In this document: positions 33,123 through 42,653 of the stretch, one piece after another
How positions within the stretch are numbered: position 1 is the stretch's first letter
Layout: every line of letters begins with the position of its first letter
DNA from: Halomonas icarae
GTDB lineage: Bacteria > Pseudomonadota > Gammaproteobacteria > Pseudomonadales > Halomonadaceae
Assembly (NCBI RefSeq): GCF_009901955.1
Contig: NZ_WUTS01000001.1
Span: forward strand, 2,289,530 to 2,353,529
Direction of reading: 5' to 3'
Length of the DNA: 64,000 nt
Translations under genes and position numbers: made by a program
The notes under the pieces: model-generated
Seen by the model: the letters and a program-made list of their open reading frames with translations, nothing else
Databases searched by the model: none
What the model was told of the DNA's origin: nothing

Positions 33123-33151
33123 GTCAGACCCCGACGTGGCCAGGGTCTGAC
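33123..33151. repeat. Palindromic element between era and recO
   Basis: GTCAGACCC (33123-33131) and GGGTCTGAC (33143-33151) form a perfect 9-bp stem with an 11-base loop; the left arm is itself part of the palindrome GGGGTCAGACCCC. This looks like a REP-type or transposase-associated repeat unit, but no second copy is in the window to prove dispersal. Confidence 0.5.
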
Positions 33152-33193
33152 ACCAAACAATCCCAAACAGGCGGCACGAGGCTGGCGTCTCGT

Positions 33194-33919
33194 ATGACCC
33201 CCGAGCCGGCTTTCCTGCTGCACAAGCGCCCCTATCGCGAGACCAGTGCGCTGGTAGAGCTGTTGACGCTTCACCATGGCCGGGTACGTGCGGTCGCTCA
33301 GGGCGTGCAGCGACCCGGATCTCGGTCGCGTGGCGGGCTGCAGCCCTTCGCCCCGCTGCATGTGACCTGGATCGGGAAAGGTGAGCTCAAACGACTGAGA
33401 CTAATGGAGAGTCGTGGTGGGGTGGCGCTGCTGGCGGGCGAAGGGCTGCTGTGCGGGCTTTATGCCAACGAGCTGCTGACACGCACCCTCCCGGTGGAGT
33501 TTCCGGTAGCGGAGGTGTTTGCCTTCTATACCGCGCTGCTCGAGGCCCTTCCCAGCCCTGGCTCACGCGCCGGAGCCCTTCGACGCCTGGAGTTTACCCT
33601 GCTCGAGTCACTGGATGCTGCCCCACGCTTCGTTACGAGCGAAGGTGGCGAGCTCGACCCCCAGGCTCGCTATGTCTTCGACGCTGCCAGCCGCGCCTTC
33701 CGCCTCGGCCGGCCAGGGCTCGATGGCCGTACCCTTCGCCTGCTCGCCGCCGAAGACTGGAGTGCGCCGGGGCTTGCCGGTCCTGCCAAAATGGTGGCTC
33801 GCGCCGCCCTGGCGCCACTGCTGGGCAGCCGTCCGTTGCATTCCCGGGAGCTGATGCGTGAGCTTGCCGAGGCCCGGCGCGCCGGACTTCGTTCGGAGCT
33901 GGGCCCATCTTCGTCGGAA

Positions 33920-33940
<21 letters not shown>
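33194..33940 (+). CDS. recO: DNA repair protein RecO
   Basis: 248 residues. An N-terminal OB fold (EPAFLLHKRPYRETSALVEL, GRVRAVAQGVQRPGSR) precedes a helical C-terminal domain. It loads RecA with RecF/RecR. The start at 33194 leaves a 97-bp gap to era, occupied by a palindromic element. The last codons (AISYKL plus the TAA stop) lie inside a heptanucleotide repeat array, so the C-terminus has probably been rewritten by repeat insertion. Confidence 0.9.
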
Positions 33941-34046
<106 letters not shown>

Positions 34047-34062
34047 TTTTAAGGAGACCCAT

Positions 34063-34860
34063 ATGCATCCCCCCCGTATCCTGCTTGGCGTCAATATCGA
34101 TCATATCGCCACCCTGCGTCAGTCTCGTGGTACGCGCTACCCCGACCCGCTCCAGGCAGCGCTGCTTGCCGAGGAGGCCGGCGCCGATGGTATTACCATC
34201 CACCTTCGCGAGGATCGCCGGCATATTCAGGAACGCGATGTACGGCTGTTGGCCGAGGTGCTGAATACCCGCATGAACCTCGAGATCGCGGTGACCGAGG
34301 AGATGATGGCCCTGGCCGAGGAGGTGCGCCCGGCCCACGTCTGTCTGGTGCCTGAGAAGCGCGAAGAGCTGACTACCGAGGGGGGGCTCGATGTAGTCGG
34401 TGGTTTTGAGACGATTCGCGATGCCTGCCAACGCCTGACCGCGGCGGGCTGTGAGGTCTCGCTGTTCGTCGACCCCGAGCCCGAGCAGATCGCGGCCGCC
34501 GCCAGGGCCGGCGCACCAGTCATCGAACTGCATACCGGTAGTTATGCCGAAGCCACAGGAGACGAGGCCGTCCGTGAGCATGCGCGACTCGCCGCGGCCA
34601 CCGAAATGGCCCTCGAGTTGGGGCTGACCGTCAATGCCGGTCATGGCCTGCACTACCATAACGTCGAGGCGGTGGCCGCCATTCCGGGGCTGCATGAACT
34701 CAACATCGGTCATGCGATCATCGCACGGGCGTTGTTCGTGGGCCTCAAGGAAGCGGTATCCGAGATGAAGCGCCTGGCAATTGCGGGGCAGGAGGCTGGC
34801 TTCGTCGCCGCCCTCGAGGAACATGATCACGATCATGACCATGATGACCATGTCCATTAA
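34063..34860 (+). CDS. pdxJ: Pyridoxine 5'-phosphate synthase
   Basis: 265 residues, TIM barrel. It condenses 1-deoxyxylulose 5-phosphate with 3-amino-2-oxopropyl phosphate in vitamin B6 synthesis. Motifs: [37 protein letters not shown]-type [29 protein letters not shown], and [14 protein letters not shown]. Odd feature: about 14 extra C-terminal residues made almost only of His and Asp ([14 protein letters not shown]), a likely metal-binding tail. Confidence 0.95.
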   Translation: MHPPRILLGVNIDHIATLRQSRGTRYPDPLQAALLAEEAGADGITIHLREDRRHIQERDVRLLAEVLNTRMNLEIAVTEEMMALAEEVRPAHVCLVPEKREELTTEGGLDVVGGFETIRDACQRLTAAGCEVSLFVDPEPEQIAAAARAGAPVIELHTGSYAEATGDEAVREHARLAAATEMALELGLTVNAGHGLHYHNVEAVAAIPGLHELNIGHAIIARALFVGLKEAVSEMKRLAIAGQEAGFVAALEEHDHDHDHDDHVH

Positions 34861-34863
34861 GTC

Positions 34864-35241
34864 ATGATTCTGGGGATCGGTACTGATATTGCCAGGGTGG
34901 CGCGTTTCGAGGCCGCGCTCTCACGCAGGGGAGAACGCTTTACCCGTCGTCTGCTGGGGGAGGTAGAGCGCGAGCGTATCCAGAGGCATGCCAGGCCGGC
35001 GGCCTTCCTGGCCAAGCGCTTTGCGGCCAAGGAGGCCTTCGTCAAGGCGCTGGGCACCGGTCTGCGTCACGGCATGCGCTGGACCGAGATCCAGGTGATC
35101 AATGACAGCCTCGGTCGGCCATCGCTGCTGTTGGCCGGCAAGGCCCATGAGCTGGCACGCAGTGTCGGTGTACGTGTCGCTCATCTGACGCTATCCGATG
35201 AGGAGGAGTTCGCGGTCGCCTTCGTGATACTGGAGGGGTGA
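34864..35241 (+). CDS. acpS: Holo-[acyl-carrier-protein] synthase
   Basis: 125 residues. Signatures GIGTDIARVARFE and FLAKRFAAKEAFVKALGTG identify the AcpS-type phosphopantetheinyl transferase, which activates ACP with CoA. Three bp after pdxJ, the usual neighbour. Its last 61 bp overlap the end of the convergent barA-like gene. Confidence 0.95.
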   Translation: MILGIGTDIARVARFEAALSRRGERFTRRLLGEVERERIQRHARPAAFLAKRFAAKEAFVKALGTGLRHGMRWTEIQVINDSLGRPSLLLAGKAHELARSVGVRVAHLTLSDEEEFAVAFVILEG

Positions 35242-37901
35242 GCTCCCTCGGACTGGGCCTTGCGCCATTGGCGAAGTTCCTCCATGGCGTCGGCCAGGTC
35301 CTCTATCAGTGGGGCCATGGCCACGCGTCCGCGGCTACGCAGGCGTGTTTCCATCGTTTCGGCAAGCAGCCCCAGGCGTGGTGCCCCGCAGTAACGGCAG
35401 GCACCATTGAGGGCGTGTATGGCATCCAGCAGCGCTTCGTCGTTCCGACTCTCATAGGCCTGGTGTATTGCCTCCTCGCTTGCATCGAGAGAGTCGGCGA
35501 GCTGAAGAAGCAGTTGATGTGCCAACTCTTCTCGCCCACCAGCCAATCGCGTACCCAGAGTGAGATCCACAGTGGCAAGTACCGATGACGGTGTTTTCTC
35601 CGATGATGCGCCGGTTGTCAGGAGGTGGTGGGGAGCGCTCCCCAGGTGACGACTCAGCAGGTCAGCCAGGTCTCTGGCGTCCAGCGGTTTTATGAGCACA
35701 TCATCAAGGCCGCTGGCCATCAGCCGACGGCGCTCCTCCTCCAATGCATGGGCGGTTACGGCGATGATCGGAGTGCACCGCCACCTGTCGTCTAGGCGGC
35801 GTAGTGCACGAGTTGCCTCGAGTCCATCCATGCCCGGCATGCGGATATCCATCAACACCAGGTCAAAATGTTGTTCACGCCCCAGCGAGACGGCCTGCTC
35901 ACCGCCTTCGGCGATCGTGATCTCCACGCCAGGGCCGGTCAGCAGTTCACACAGCAGACGGCGATTGGTGTTGTTGTCGTCGACGGCGAGCAGTCGTAAG
36001 GTCGTGTCGGCCATGCCAGCCGATCTGTCGACGATGGTCAGTGCAGCAGGCTGCCTGCTTGTCAGGATGCGTTGGATGGCATCGGCGAGCGCGCGCCGCG
36101 TAAACGGCTTGGCCAGCATCTCGCTTCTGGTGGGCAGCATGATGTCGGGAAACTCGAGTGGACTGGCGGTACACAGCACGAGTGCGGGGCATTGCAGCTC
36201 GCTGATCCGTTCTTGCCAGTGCTGAAGAAGTTCGGGAGTGTAGGGTGGTGCGCCCAGGCTCACGATCAGCAGGCTCGGGCTAGATGGCGATGTGATGTCG
36301 GCCGGCCGTGGCGTGGCTCCCCAGCGGCGTAACAGGTGCAGCAGAGCGTATCGACTGGGAGAGTGCGGCTCCTCCAGCAGGATAGACTCTCCGGCCAGGT
36401 TAAGCTCCGGCGGTCGTTCCGACTCGAGATCGCCAGTCAACGGCAGGGTAAATGAAAAGCAGCTGCCGCGGCCCGGTTCGCTCTCCACTCCGATTTCACC
36501 GCCCATCTGCTCCACCAGTTGGCGGCAGATTGATAGGCCAAGCCCACTGCCGCCGAACTCACGAGGGTGGCTTGGAGAGGTCTGATGGAAGGCATCGAAG
36601 AGGCGTTGTCTATGCTCATCCGAAAGCCCTATGCCGGTGTCCGTCACGCTGATCCGCAGGATGACGCGACTCTCCTCGCTCTCCTCTACCATCACACGGA
36701 CCAGAATGTCTCCGTGTTCAGTAAATTTTACGGCATTGCTGACCAGGTTGGTCAGCACCTGGCGGATGCGCATCGGGTCGCCCTGTAGCACCGCAGGCAC
36801 GTCATCGTAGACCATGCCAAGCAGTTCAAGCCCCTTCTGCTGGGCCAGGGGCGCCTGTAATGCCAGTACCTCATCGATCAGCTCCACCATTTCCATCGGC
36901 ATTCGCTCGAGTTCCAGCCTACCGGCTTCGAGCCTCGAGTAGTCCAGGATATCGTTGACCAGCATCAGCAGATTGCTACAGGCGCGATCGACGTGCTCCA
37001 GCCACTCCTGTTGGCGGCTATCCAGGGACGAGCGCCCCAGTAGTCGACAGAAGCCGATGATGCCGTTGAGCGGGGTGCGGATCTCGTGACTCATATTGGC
37101 GAGAAATTCTGACTTAACCCGGTTGGCCTCCACGGCGCGACGATGTGCCATATCCAGCTGCATGTTCTGGATCTCGACCGTCTCCATCGATTCCTCCAGC
37201 TCCCTGGTGGCCTGGGCGATCTGGCGCTGCATCTCTTCACGAGTCTCCTGAAGGCGCCAGGCCAGCATATTGATATGATCATCCAGTGGGGGCAGCTCAG
37301 GAGGCGAAGGGGGCAGTGGCTGGGTAGTCTCCTCCTGGGCCAGTCTCGCCAGCGTGGCAGCGATCTGCTCAAGTGGGCGCTGCAGGCGCCGATAGGTATT
37401 GGCGGTGGCAAGCCCCAGGATGGCGGCACCAAGGATAAGCAGCAGGCCGCTGGCACCCAGTTGTCGATAATGGCCCAACAGCAGTCCGCTGGCATCGATA
37501 TCCATCACCAGGCGCGTATTAGCGTTGTCCTCAAGAGGATGGATCAAACGCCAGTGGCCGTCGCCCAGTCGCACGATGCCCCTGGTATCCTCGTCAGGAG
37601 CCCCCGGCGTCAGACGACCGACCTCCACCTGTGGCGTGCCGTCGGTGTCGATGATGGCCGCAGCCGTGACTTCCGGCAGGTCGAGCAGGTTGGCGGTATG
37701 TGCCTCCAGAGCTGAAAGGTCCTTCGCTCGCAGTGCAGTCAATAGGCTGGGTTCGATCAGAGCCGTGGCCTGATTCAGCCTGGCCTCGAGCTGCCCCTCA
37801 TGATCATCACGGTGCAGGGACAGGGTAATGACCGCCACGGCGAGCATCAGCAGCAAGGGGAGAACCAGTGCGGTCAGCAGCAGTCGCAGCTTTAGTGACA
37901 T
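35181..37901 (-). CDS. barA: BarA/GacS-type hybrid sensor histidine kinase
   Basis: 906 residues. Two membrane helices (about 7-29 and 151-170) flank a periplasmic sensor. A linker/HAMP region follows, then HisKA with phosphorylated His272 (NMSHEIRTPLNG) and HATPase with GSGLGLSICRQLVEQMGG. A degenerate receiver-like stretch precedes a full receiver (LVLMDIRMPGMDGLEA), and the C-terminal HPt module has its His in AIHALNGACRYCGAPRLG. This layout and the divergent cysM-rlmD-relA neighbours match GacS/BarA, which signals to GacA/UvrY and the Csr/Rsm small RNAs. A weak GAG-type RBS precedes the start. Confidence 0.9.
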   Translation of the reverse strand: MSLKLRLLLTALVLPLLLMLAVAVITLSLHRDDHEGQLEARLNQATALIEPSLLTALRAKDLSALEAHTANLLDLPEVTAAAIIDTDGTPQVEVGRLTPGAPDEDTRGIVRLGDGHWRLIHPLEDNANTRLVMDIDASGLLLGHYRQLGASGLLLILGAAILGLATANTYRRLQRPLEQIAATLARLAQEETTQPLPPSPPELPPLDDHINMLAWRLQETREEMQRQIAQATRELEESMETVEIQNMQLDMAHRRAVEANRVKSEFLANMSHEIRTPLNGIIGFCRLLGRSSLDSRQQEWLEHVDRACSNLLMLVNDILDYSRLEAGRLELERMPMEMVELIDEVLALQAPLAQQKGLELLGMVYDDVPAVLQGDPMRIRQVLTNLVSNAVKFTEHGDILVRVMVEESEESRVILRISVTDTGIGLSDEHRQRLFDAFHQTSPSHPREFGGSGLGLSICRQLVEQMGGEIGVESEPGRGSCFSFTLPLTGDLESERPPELNLAGESILLEEPHSPSRYALLHLLRRWGATPRPADITSPSSPSLLIVSLGAPPYTPELLQHWQERISELQCPALVLCTASPLEFPDIMLPTRSEMLAKPFTRRALADAIQRILTSRQPAALTIVDRSAGMADTTLRLLAVDDNNTNRRLLCELLTGPGVEITIAEGGEQAVSLGREQHFDLVLMDIRMPGMDGLEATRALRRLDDRWRCTPIIAVTAHALEEERRRLMASGLDDVLIKPLDARDLADLLSRHLGSAPHHLLTTGASSEKTPSSVLATVDLTLGTRLAGGREELAHQLLLQLADSLDASEEAIHQAYESRNDEALLDAIHALNGACRYCGAPRLGLLAETMETRLRSRGRVAMAPLIEDLADAMEELRQWRKAQSEGAHPSSITKATANSSSSDSVR

Positions 37902-38011
37902 GGAGAATCTCGACGGTGAGTGAGATGGGGCCCGCAGCCGGCGGAGGTGTCTGTCCACCCTGCATTCACGCGGATATAATGGTGAAAATACCTTTAGAGA
38001 AGGATGCTTGC

Positions 38012-38908
38012 ATGCACTTTCCGACCATCGAGGACGTCGTCGGTCATACGCCGCTGGTGCGCCTCAAGCGTATCGCGGCCGGTCGCAACAATGTGCTGCT
38101 GGCCAAGCTTGAGGGTAACAACCCTGCGGGTTCGGTAAAGGACCGGCCAGCCCTGGCCATGCTGGAGCAGGCCGAGGCCCGGGGAGAGATCGTCCCGGGC
38201 GATACGTTGATCGAGGCAACCTCGGGCAATACCGGCATCGCCCTCGCCATGGCGGCGGCCATCAAGGGCTATCGCATGGTGCTGATCATGCCCGACAACG
38301 CCTCGGAGGAGCGCAAGCAGTGCATGGCGGCCTACGGCGCCAGGCTGATCACCGTGAGCCAGGAGGGCGGCATGGAGGAGGCACGTGATCTGGCGGAGGC
38401 CATGCTCGCGCGCGGTGAAGGCAAGCGTCTGGATCAGTTTGCCAACCCCGACAACCCGCTCTCCCACTATCGTGGCACCGGCCCGGAGATCTGGGAACAG
38501 ACCGCCGGCAGCGTGACCCACTTCATCAGCTCGATGGGGACCACCGGTACCATCATGGGGGTTTCCCAGGCTCTCAAGGAGCGCAACTCCGGCATCGAGA
38601 TCATCGGCCTGCAGCCCGAGGATGGCGCCAGTATCGCCGGTATTCGCCGCTGGCCCGAGGCGTATCTACCGAGCATCTTCGATGCCAGTCGCGTCGATCG
38701 GGTGCTCGATATCGGCCAACGTGAGGCCGAGGAACATATGCGACGCCTGGCTCGGGAGGAGGGCATCCTGGCCGGCGTCAGCTCCGGTGGGGCATTGGCC
38801 GGCGCCCTGCGAGTCGCCGAGCAGGTCGAGAATGCGGTGATCGTGTTTATCGTCTGCGACCGCGGCGACCGTTATCTTTCCACCGGTCTCTACGCCCCGG
38901 AGGAGTGA
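38012..38908 (+). CDS. cysM: Cysteine synthase B
   Basis: 298-residue PLP enzyme that makes cysteine from O-acetylserine and sulfide or thiosulfate. The PLP Lys is K43 in NPAGSVKDRPA, the phosphate loop is EATSGNTGIALA, and GTTGTIMGVSQAL and GVSSGGALAGAL are further family blocks. The RRWPEAYLPSIFD loop fits CysM rather than CysK. The start at 38012 follows GAGAAGGA. Confidence 0.93.
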   Translation: MHFPTIEDVVGHTPLVRLKRIAAGRNNVLLAKLEGNNPAGSVKDRPALAMLEQAEARGEIVPGDTLIEATSGNTGIALAMAAAIKGYRMVLIMPDNASEERKQCMAAYGARLITVSQEGGMEEARDLAEAMLARGEGKRLDQFANPDNPLSHYRGTGPEIWEQTAGSVTHFISSMGTTGTIMGVSQALKERNSGIEIIGLQPEDGASIAGIRRWPEAYLPSIFDASRVDRVLDIGQREAEEHMRRLAREEGILAGVSSGGALAGALRVAEQVENAVIVFIVCDRGDRYLSTGLYAPEE

Positions 38909-38911
38909 GTC

Positions 38912-40378
38912 ATGGCGATGCTGGGCAAGCGGCGACCGCGTCGCGAGCGGTCGGGTGTTTCCGGCCTGCAGGGCCGACAGCCACACTCGCCGGCATACAC
39001 GAGTAGCAGGGGGGATGCGCCCTCGAGGGAGTGCGAGGCGCAGGGCCTGGTGATCGAGCGGTTGGCCCATGATGGCCGTGGCGTGACCCATGATGCCGAG
39101 GGCAAGACGCTGTTCGTCGACGGCGCGCTGCCCGGAGAGCGGGTCGAGGTGGCGATCCACCTTACCCGTAAGCGTTTCGACGAGGCTCATGTGCGTGAGG
39201 TGCTTGAGGCCTCGCCCGAGCGCGTCACCCCCCCCTGCAACCATTATCAGCGCTGTGGCGGCTGTGATCTTCAGCATCTGGCAGTGCCTGCTCAGCGTCG
39301 CCACAAGCAGGCAGTTCTCGTTGATCTGCTGGCGCGCCAGGGGATCGAGCTTGCCGCTGAGCCAGAGCTGCTGGCCGGTGCCAGCCAGGGCTATCGACGC
39401 CGCGCACGACTGGGGGTCAAGCTGGATGCCGAGGGCCGCCTGCATCTGGGGTTCCGCGCACGCCATAGTCACCGCCTGGTGGATATCGCTCATTGCACCA
39501 TCCTGATGCCTGAACTCGATGCCCTGCTGGCCCCCCTGCATCGTCAGTTGATATCGCTGCAGGCGCCACGCCAGGTGGGGCATCTGGAGCTACTGGCCAG
39601 CGATCAGGGCAGCACCCTGGTGATCCGTCAGCTCAAGGAACACGTCGCGGATCGTGAAGCCTGGCGAGCCTTTGCCACAGAACACGGGATCCATCTGGGC
39701 TGGCTGGTAGGGCGTGAGGCTCCCGCCCTGGAGTGGCTGACACCCGCTCCGCTGCTGAGCTGCCGAGTGCCGGGTGTCGAAAGAGAGCTCGAGCTGCGTT
39801 TTGCTCCCGGCGACTTCCTGCAGGTCAATGCCGAGGTCAACCGACAGATGGTGAAGACCGCCCTGAACTGGCTAGGTGATCTTGACGGTGAAACGCTGCT
39901 TGATCTGTTTGCCGGTGTTGGCAACTTCAGCCTGCCGTTGGCTTCCGCGGGAGCACGAGTCGTGGCGGTCGAGGGGAGCCCGTCGATGGTCGAGCGCCTG
40001 GATGCCAATGCGCGTGACAACTCCCTGGGCGGTGAGCTGCAGCTGTCGGCACAACAGGCCGACCTGGCAAAGCAGAAGACAGTGGCAGCGCTGCTGCAGA
40101 ACATCGGCCCCGAGGTGGTGGTGCTCGATCCGCCACGCGAGGGTGCCGAAGCCGCCGCCCAGGCCCTGGCGTCGGCGCCAGGGCCGCGTGTGCTCTATAT
40201 CGCCTGTGATCCGGCGACCCTGGCACGGGATGCCGCACACCTGGTGCAGGGAGGGTATCGGATCACGCGCATCGCCGTGGCCGATATGTTCGTGCATACC
40301 TCTCACCTGGAATCTATGCTGCTGTTTGAACATTCACGGACAGAGAAACGGCGGCAAGGAGCCTTGGTCGATGGTTAA
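38912..40378 (+). CDS. rlmD: 23S rRNA (uracil-1939-C5) methyltransferase
   Basis: 488 residues. An N-terminal TRAM domain precedes a 4Fe-4S cluster motif (CNHYQRCGGCDLQHL, with a fourth Cys in AHCTIL) and a SAM-binding domain (LLDLFAGVGNFSLPLA). The catalytic Cys is in YIACDPATLARD, and LDPPREGA is motif IV. It methylates U1939 of 23S rRNA. Begins 4 bp after cysM; the end overlaps the relA start by 8 bp. Confidence 0.94.
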   Translation: MAMLGKRRPRRERSGVSGLQGRQPHSPAYTSSRGDAPSRECEAQGLVIERLAHDGRGVTHDAEGKTLFVDGALPGERVEVAIHLTRKRFDEAHVREVLEASPERVTPPCNHYQRCGGCDLQHLAVPAQRRHKQAVLVDLLARQGIELAAEPELLAGASQGYRRRARLGVKLDAEGRLHLGFRARHSHRLVDIAHCTILMPELDALLAPLHRQLISLQAPRQVGHLELLASDQGSTLVIRQLKEHVADREAWRAFATEHGIHLGWLVGREAPALEWLTPAPLLSCRVPGVERELELRFAPGDFLQVNAEVNRQMVKTALNWLGDLDGETLLDLFAGVGNFSLPLASAGARVVAVEGSPSMVERLDANARDNSLGGELQLSAQQADLAKQKTVAALLQNIGPEVVVLDPPREGAEAAAQALASAPGPRVLYIACDPATLARDAAHLVQGGYRITRIAVADMFVHTSHLESMLLFEHSRTEKRRQGALVDG

Positions 40379-42653
40379 AGTACGTGAGGATCAGCCACTT
40401 ACCCAGGCGGGGTGCGTGGATATCGAACGCTGGGTCGAGCGCCTGCAGGAGGATGTGAAGCTGCGCGACCCTGCCGAGATGATCGCGGCCTGTCGGCTCG
40501 CCGAGAGGCTGGAGGGCGAGTCGGACCGGCCCCACCGGGCCTGGATGGCGGAAGGGTCCAGTTTTCGCATGGGCCTGGAGATGGCCGATATCCTGGGTGA
40601 GCTCAAGCTCGACCAGGCGGCGCTGGTTGCCGCGGTACTCTATCGCGCGGTGCGTGAAGGGCTGGTCGGCCTCGAGGCCGTCGGCAAGCAGTTTGGCAAG
40701 GAGGTCGCCGGACTGATCGATGGCGTGTTGCAGATGGCGGCGATCAGTGCGACGCAGCTGCCCAGCCATGACATGGGCCAGCATGACCAGCAGGACAATC
40801 TGCGCAAGATGCTGGTCAATATGATCGACGACGTTCGTGTGGCACTGATCAAGATCGCCGAGCGCACCTGTGCGCTGCGCCAGGTCCGGGAAGCGCCCCG
40901 CGACAAACAGTTGCGCGTAGCCCGCGAGGTGTTCGATATCTATGCGCCCCTGGCGCATCGGCTGGGGATCGGTCACCTCAAGTGGGAGCTCGAGGACCTC
41001 TCCTTCCGCTATCTCCATGAGGATGACTACAAGGCCATCGCGCGCCAGCTGGCCGAAAAGCGCCTGGATCGCGACCGCTACATCACCGAGATTGTGAATA
41101 CTCTCAATGGCCTGCTGGATGCTCAAGGTATCCAGCGCTACGATGTCGATGGCCGCGCCAAGCATATCTACTCGATCTGGCGGAAGATGAAGCGCAAGCG
41201 CATCGACTTCTCCCAGGTCCATGATATTCGGGCGGTGCGCATTCTGGTGCCCGAAGTCGCCGACTGCTATACCGTGCTGGGCCTGGTGCACTCGCGCTGG
41301 CACCACGTACCCAACGAGTTCGACGACTATATTGCCAACCCCAAGCAGAATGGCTATCAGTCGTTGCACACCGCGGTCCTCGGCCCCGAGCACAAGGTCG
41401 TGGAGATCCAGATACGTACCTTCGCCATGCATGAGGAGGCGGAGCTGGGGGTCTGTGCTCACTGGCGCTACAAGGGACATGATACCCGGGCCAAGAGCAC
41501 CAGCTACGAGGACAAGATCGCCTGGCTGCGTCAGGTGCTCGAATGGCAGGAGGAGGTCGGTGATCTCGGCGATCTGCGCGAGGGCCTCAACAGCGATGTG
41601 GCCCCGGATCGCATCTACGTCTTCACCCCGGATGGTCATATCATCGACCTGCCGCGTGTCGCGACCCCCATCGACTTCGCCTACCGGGTGCACACCGAGG
41701 TGGGACACCGCTGCCGTGGGGCCAAGGTCAATGGCCGCATCGTGCCCCTTACCTATACGCTGAAGACCGGCCAGCAGGTGGAGATCCTCACCGCCAGCAA
41801 GGGGGGGCCGAGTCGCGACTGGCTCAACCCCAGCCTGGCCTATGTACGCACCTCCCGGGCACGTTCCAAGATTCAGGCCTGGTTCAAGTACCAGGCCCGT
41901 GATCAGAACATCCTCGAGGGGCGTACCCTGTTCGAGCGCGAGATGAAGCGCCTCGACCTCGAAGACATGGCCCTCGATACCCTGGCGCGCAAGGTCAACT
42001 ATGCAACACCCGATGACATGTACGCCGCTCTGGGGGCGGGGGATCTGCGCATCGGTCAGGTGTTGAACCAGGCTCAGCAGCTGTTCGGTGAGAACGACGA
42101 CCAGGAGCAGCTCGACCGCCTGTTGGCCAAGCCCAGGCGTACCACCGGAAAGGGCGAGAAGAGTGATATCACCGTGCTGGGCGTGGGTAACCTCAAGACC
42201 AGCATGGCCAACTGCTGTCATCCGGTACCGGGTGAGCCGATCGTCGGCTTTATTACCCAGGGTCGCGGAGTGACGGTGCACCGCGAGGACTGCCCCAATA
42301 TTCTGCAGTTGAGTGTGGACGAGCCCCAGCGCATCATCGAGGTGGAGTGGGGCGAGCGGGCGCGAACCCAGTACCCGGTCAATATCGAGGTGCAGGCGTG
42401 GGATCGCTCCGGCCTGCTGCGCGACGTCACCGGTGTGCTGGGCAACGAGAAGGTCAACGTGTTGGCGGTCAATACCCTCACCGATACCGATGATGGCATC
42501 GCCCGGCTGACCATTACCGTCGAAGTGGATGGCCTGGAGTCGCTGGGGCGGCTCTTCTCTCGCATCCAGCAGCTGCCCAACGTTATCGAGGTGAGGCGCC
42601 TGCGCAGCGGCGGCAAGCCCGGCAAGCGCAAGGGCAAGGAGAAGAAGGCATGA
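40371..42653 (+). CDS. relA: GTP pyrophosphokinase RelA
   Basis: 760 residues. The N-terminal pseudo-hydrolase has lost the HD residues (AAVLYRAVREGLVG). The synthetase domain contains EFDDYIANPKQNGYQSLHT; the acidic EFDD form marks monofunctional RelA rather than bifunctional SpoT (RxKD). TGS (IYVFTPDGHIIDLPR), zinc-finger (ANCCHPVPGEPIVGF) and ACT domains follow. It makes (p)ppGpp on ribosomes with uncharged tRNA. The start overlaps rlmD. Confidence 0.95.
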   Translation: MVKVREDQPLTQAGCVDIERWVERLQEDVKLRDPAEMIAACRLAERLEGESDRPHRAWMAEGSSFRMGLEMADILGELKLDQAALVAAVLYRAVREGLVGLEAVGKQFGKEVAGLIDGVLQMAAISATQLPSHDMGQHDQQDNLRKMLVNMIDDVRVALIKIAERTCALRQVREAPRDKQLRVAREVFDIYAPLAHRLGIGHLKWELEDLSFRYLHEDDYKAIARQLAEKRLDRDRYITEIVNTLNGLLDAQGIQRYDVDGRAKHIYSIWRKMKRKRIDFSQVHDIRAVRILVPEVADCYTVLGLVHSRWHHVPNEFDDYIANPKQNGYQSLHTAVLGPEHKVVEIQIRTFAMHEEAELGVCAHWRYKGHDTRAKSTSYEDKIAWLRQVLEWQEEVGDLGDLREGLNSDVAPDRIYVFTPDGHIIDLPRVATPIDFAYRVHTEVGHRCRGAKVNGRIVPLTYTLKTGQQVEILTASKGGPSRDWLNPSLAYVRTSRARSKIQAWFKYQARDQNILEGRTLFEREMKRLDLEDMALDTLARKVNYATPDDMYAALGAGDLRIGQVLNQAQQLFGENDDQEQLDRLLAKPRRTTGKGEKSDITVLGVGNLKTSMANCCHPVPGEPIVGFITQGRGVTVHREDCPNILQLSVDEPQRIIEVEWGERARTQYPVNIEVQAWDRSGLLRDVTGVLGNEKVNVLAVNTLTDTDDGIARLTITVEVDGLESLGRLFSRIQQLPNVIEVRRLRSGGKPGKRKGKEKKA

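Noticed and set aside
40314-42281. 655-codon minus-strand frame
   Set aside because: Antisense of relA; no recognisable motif.
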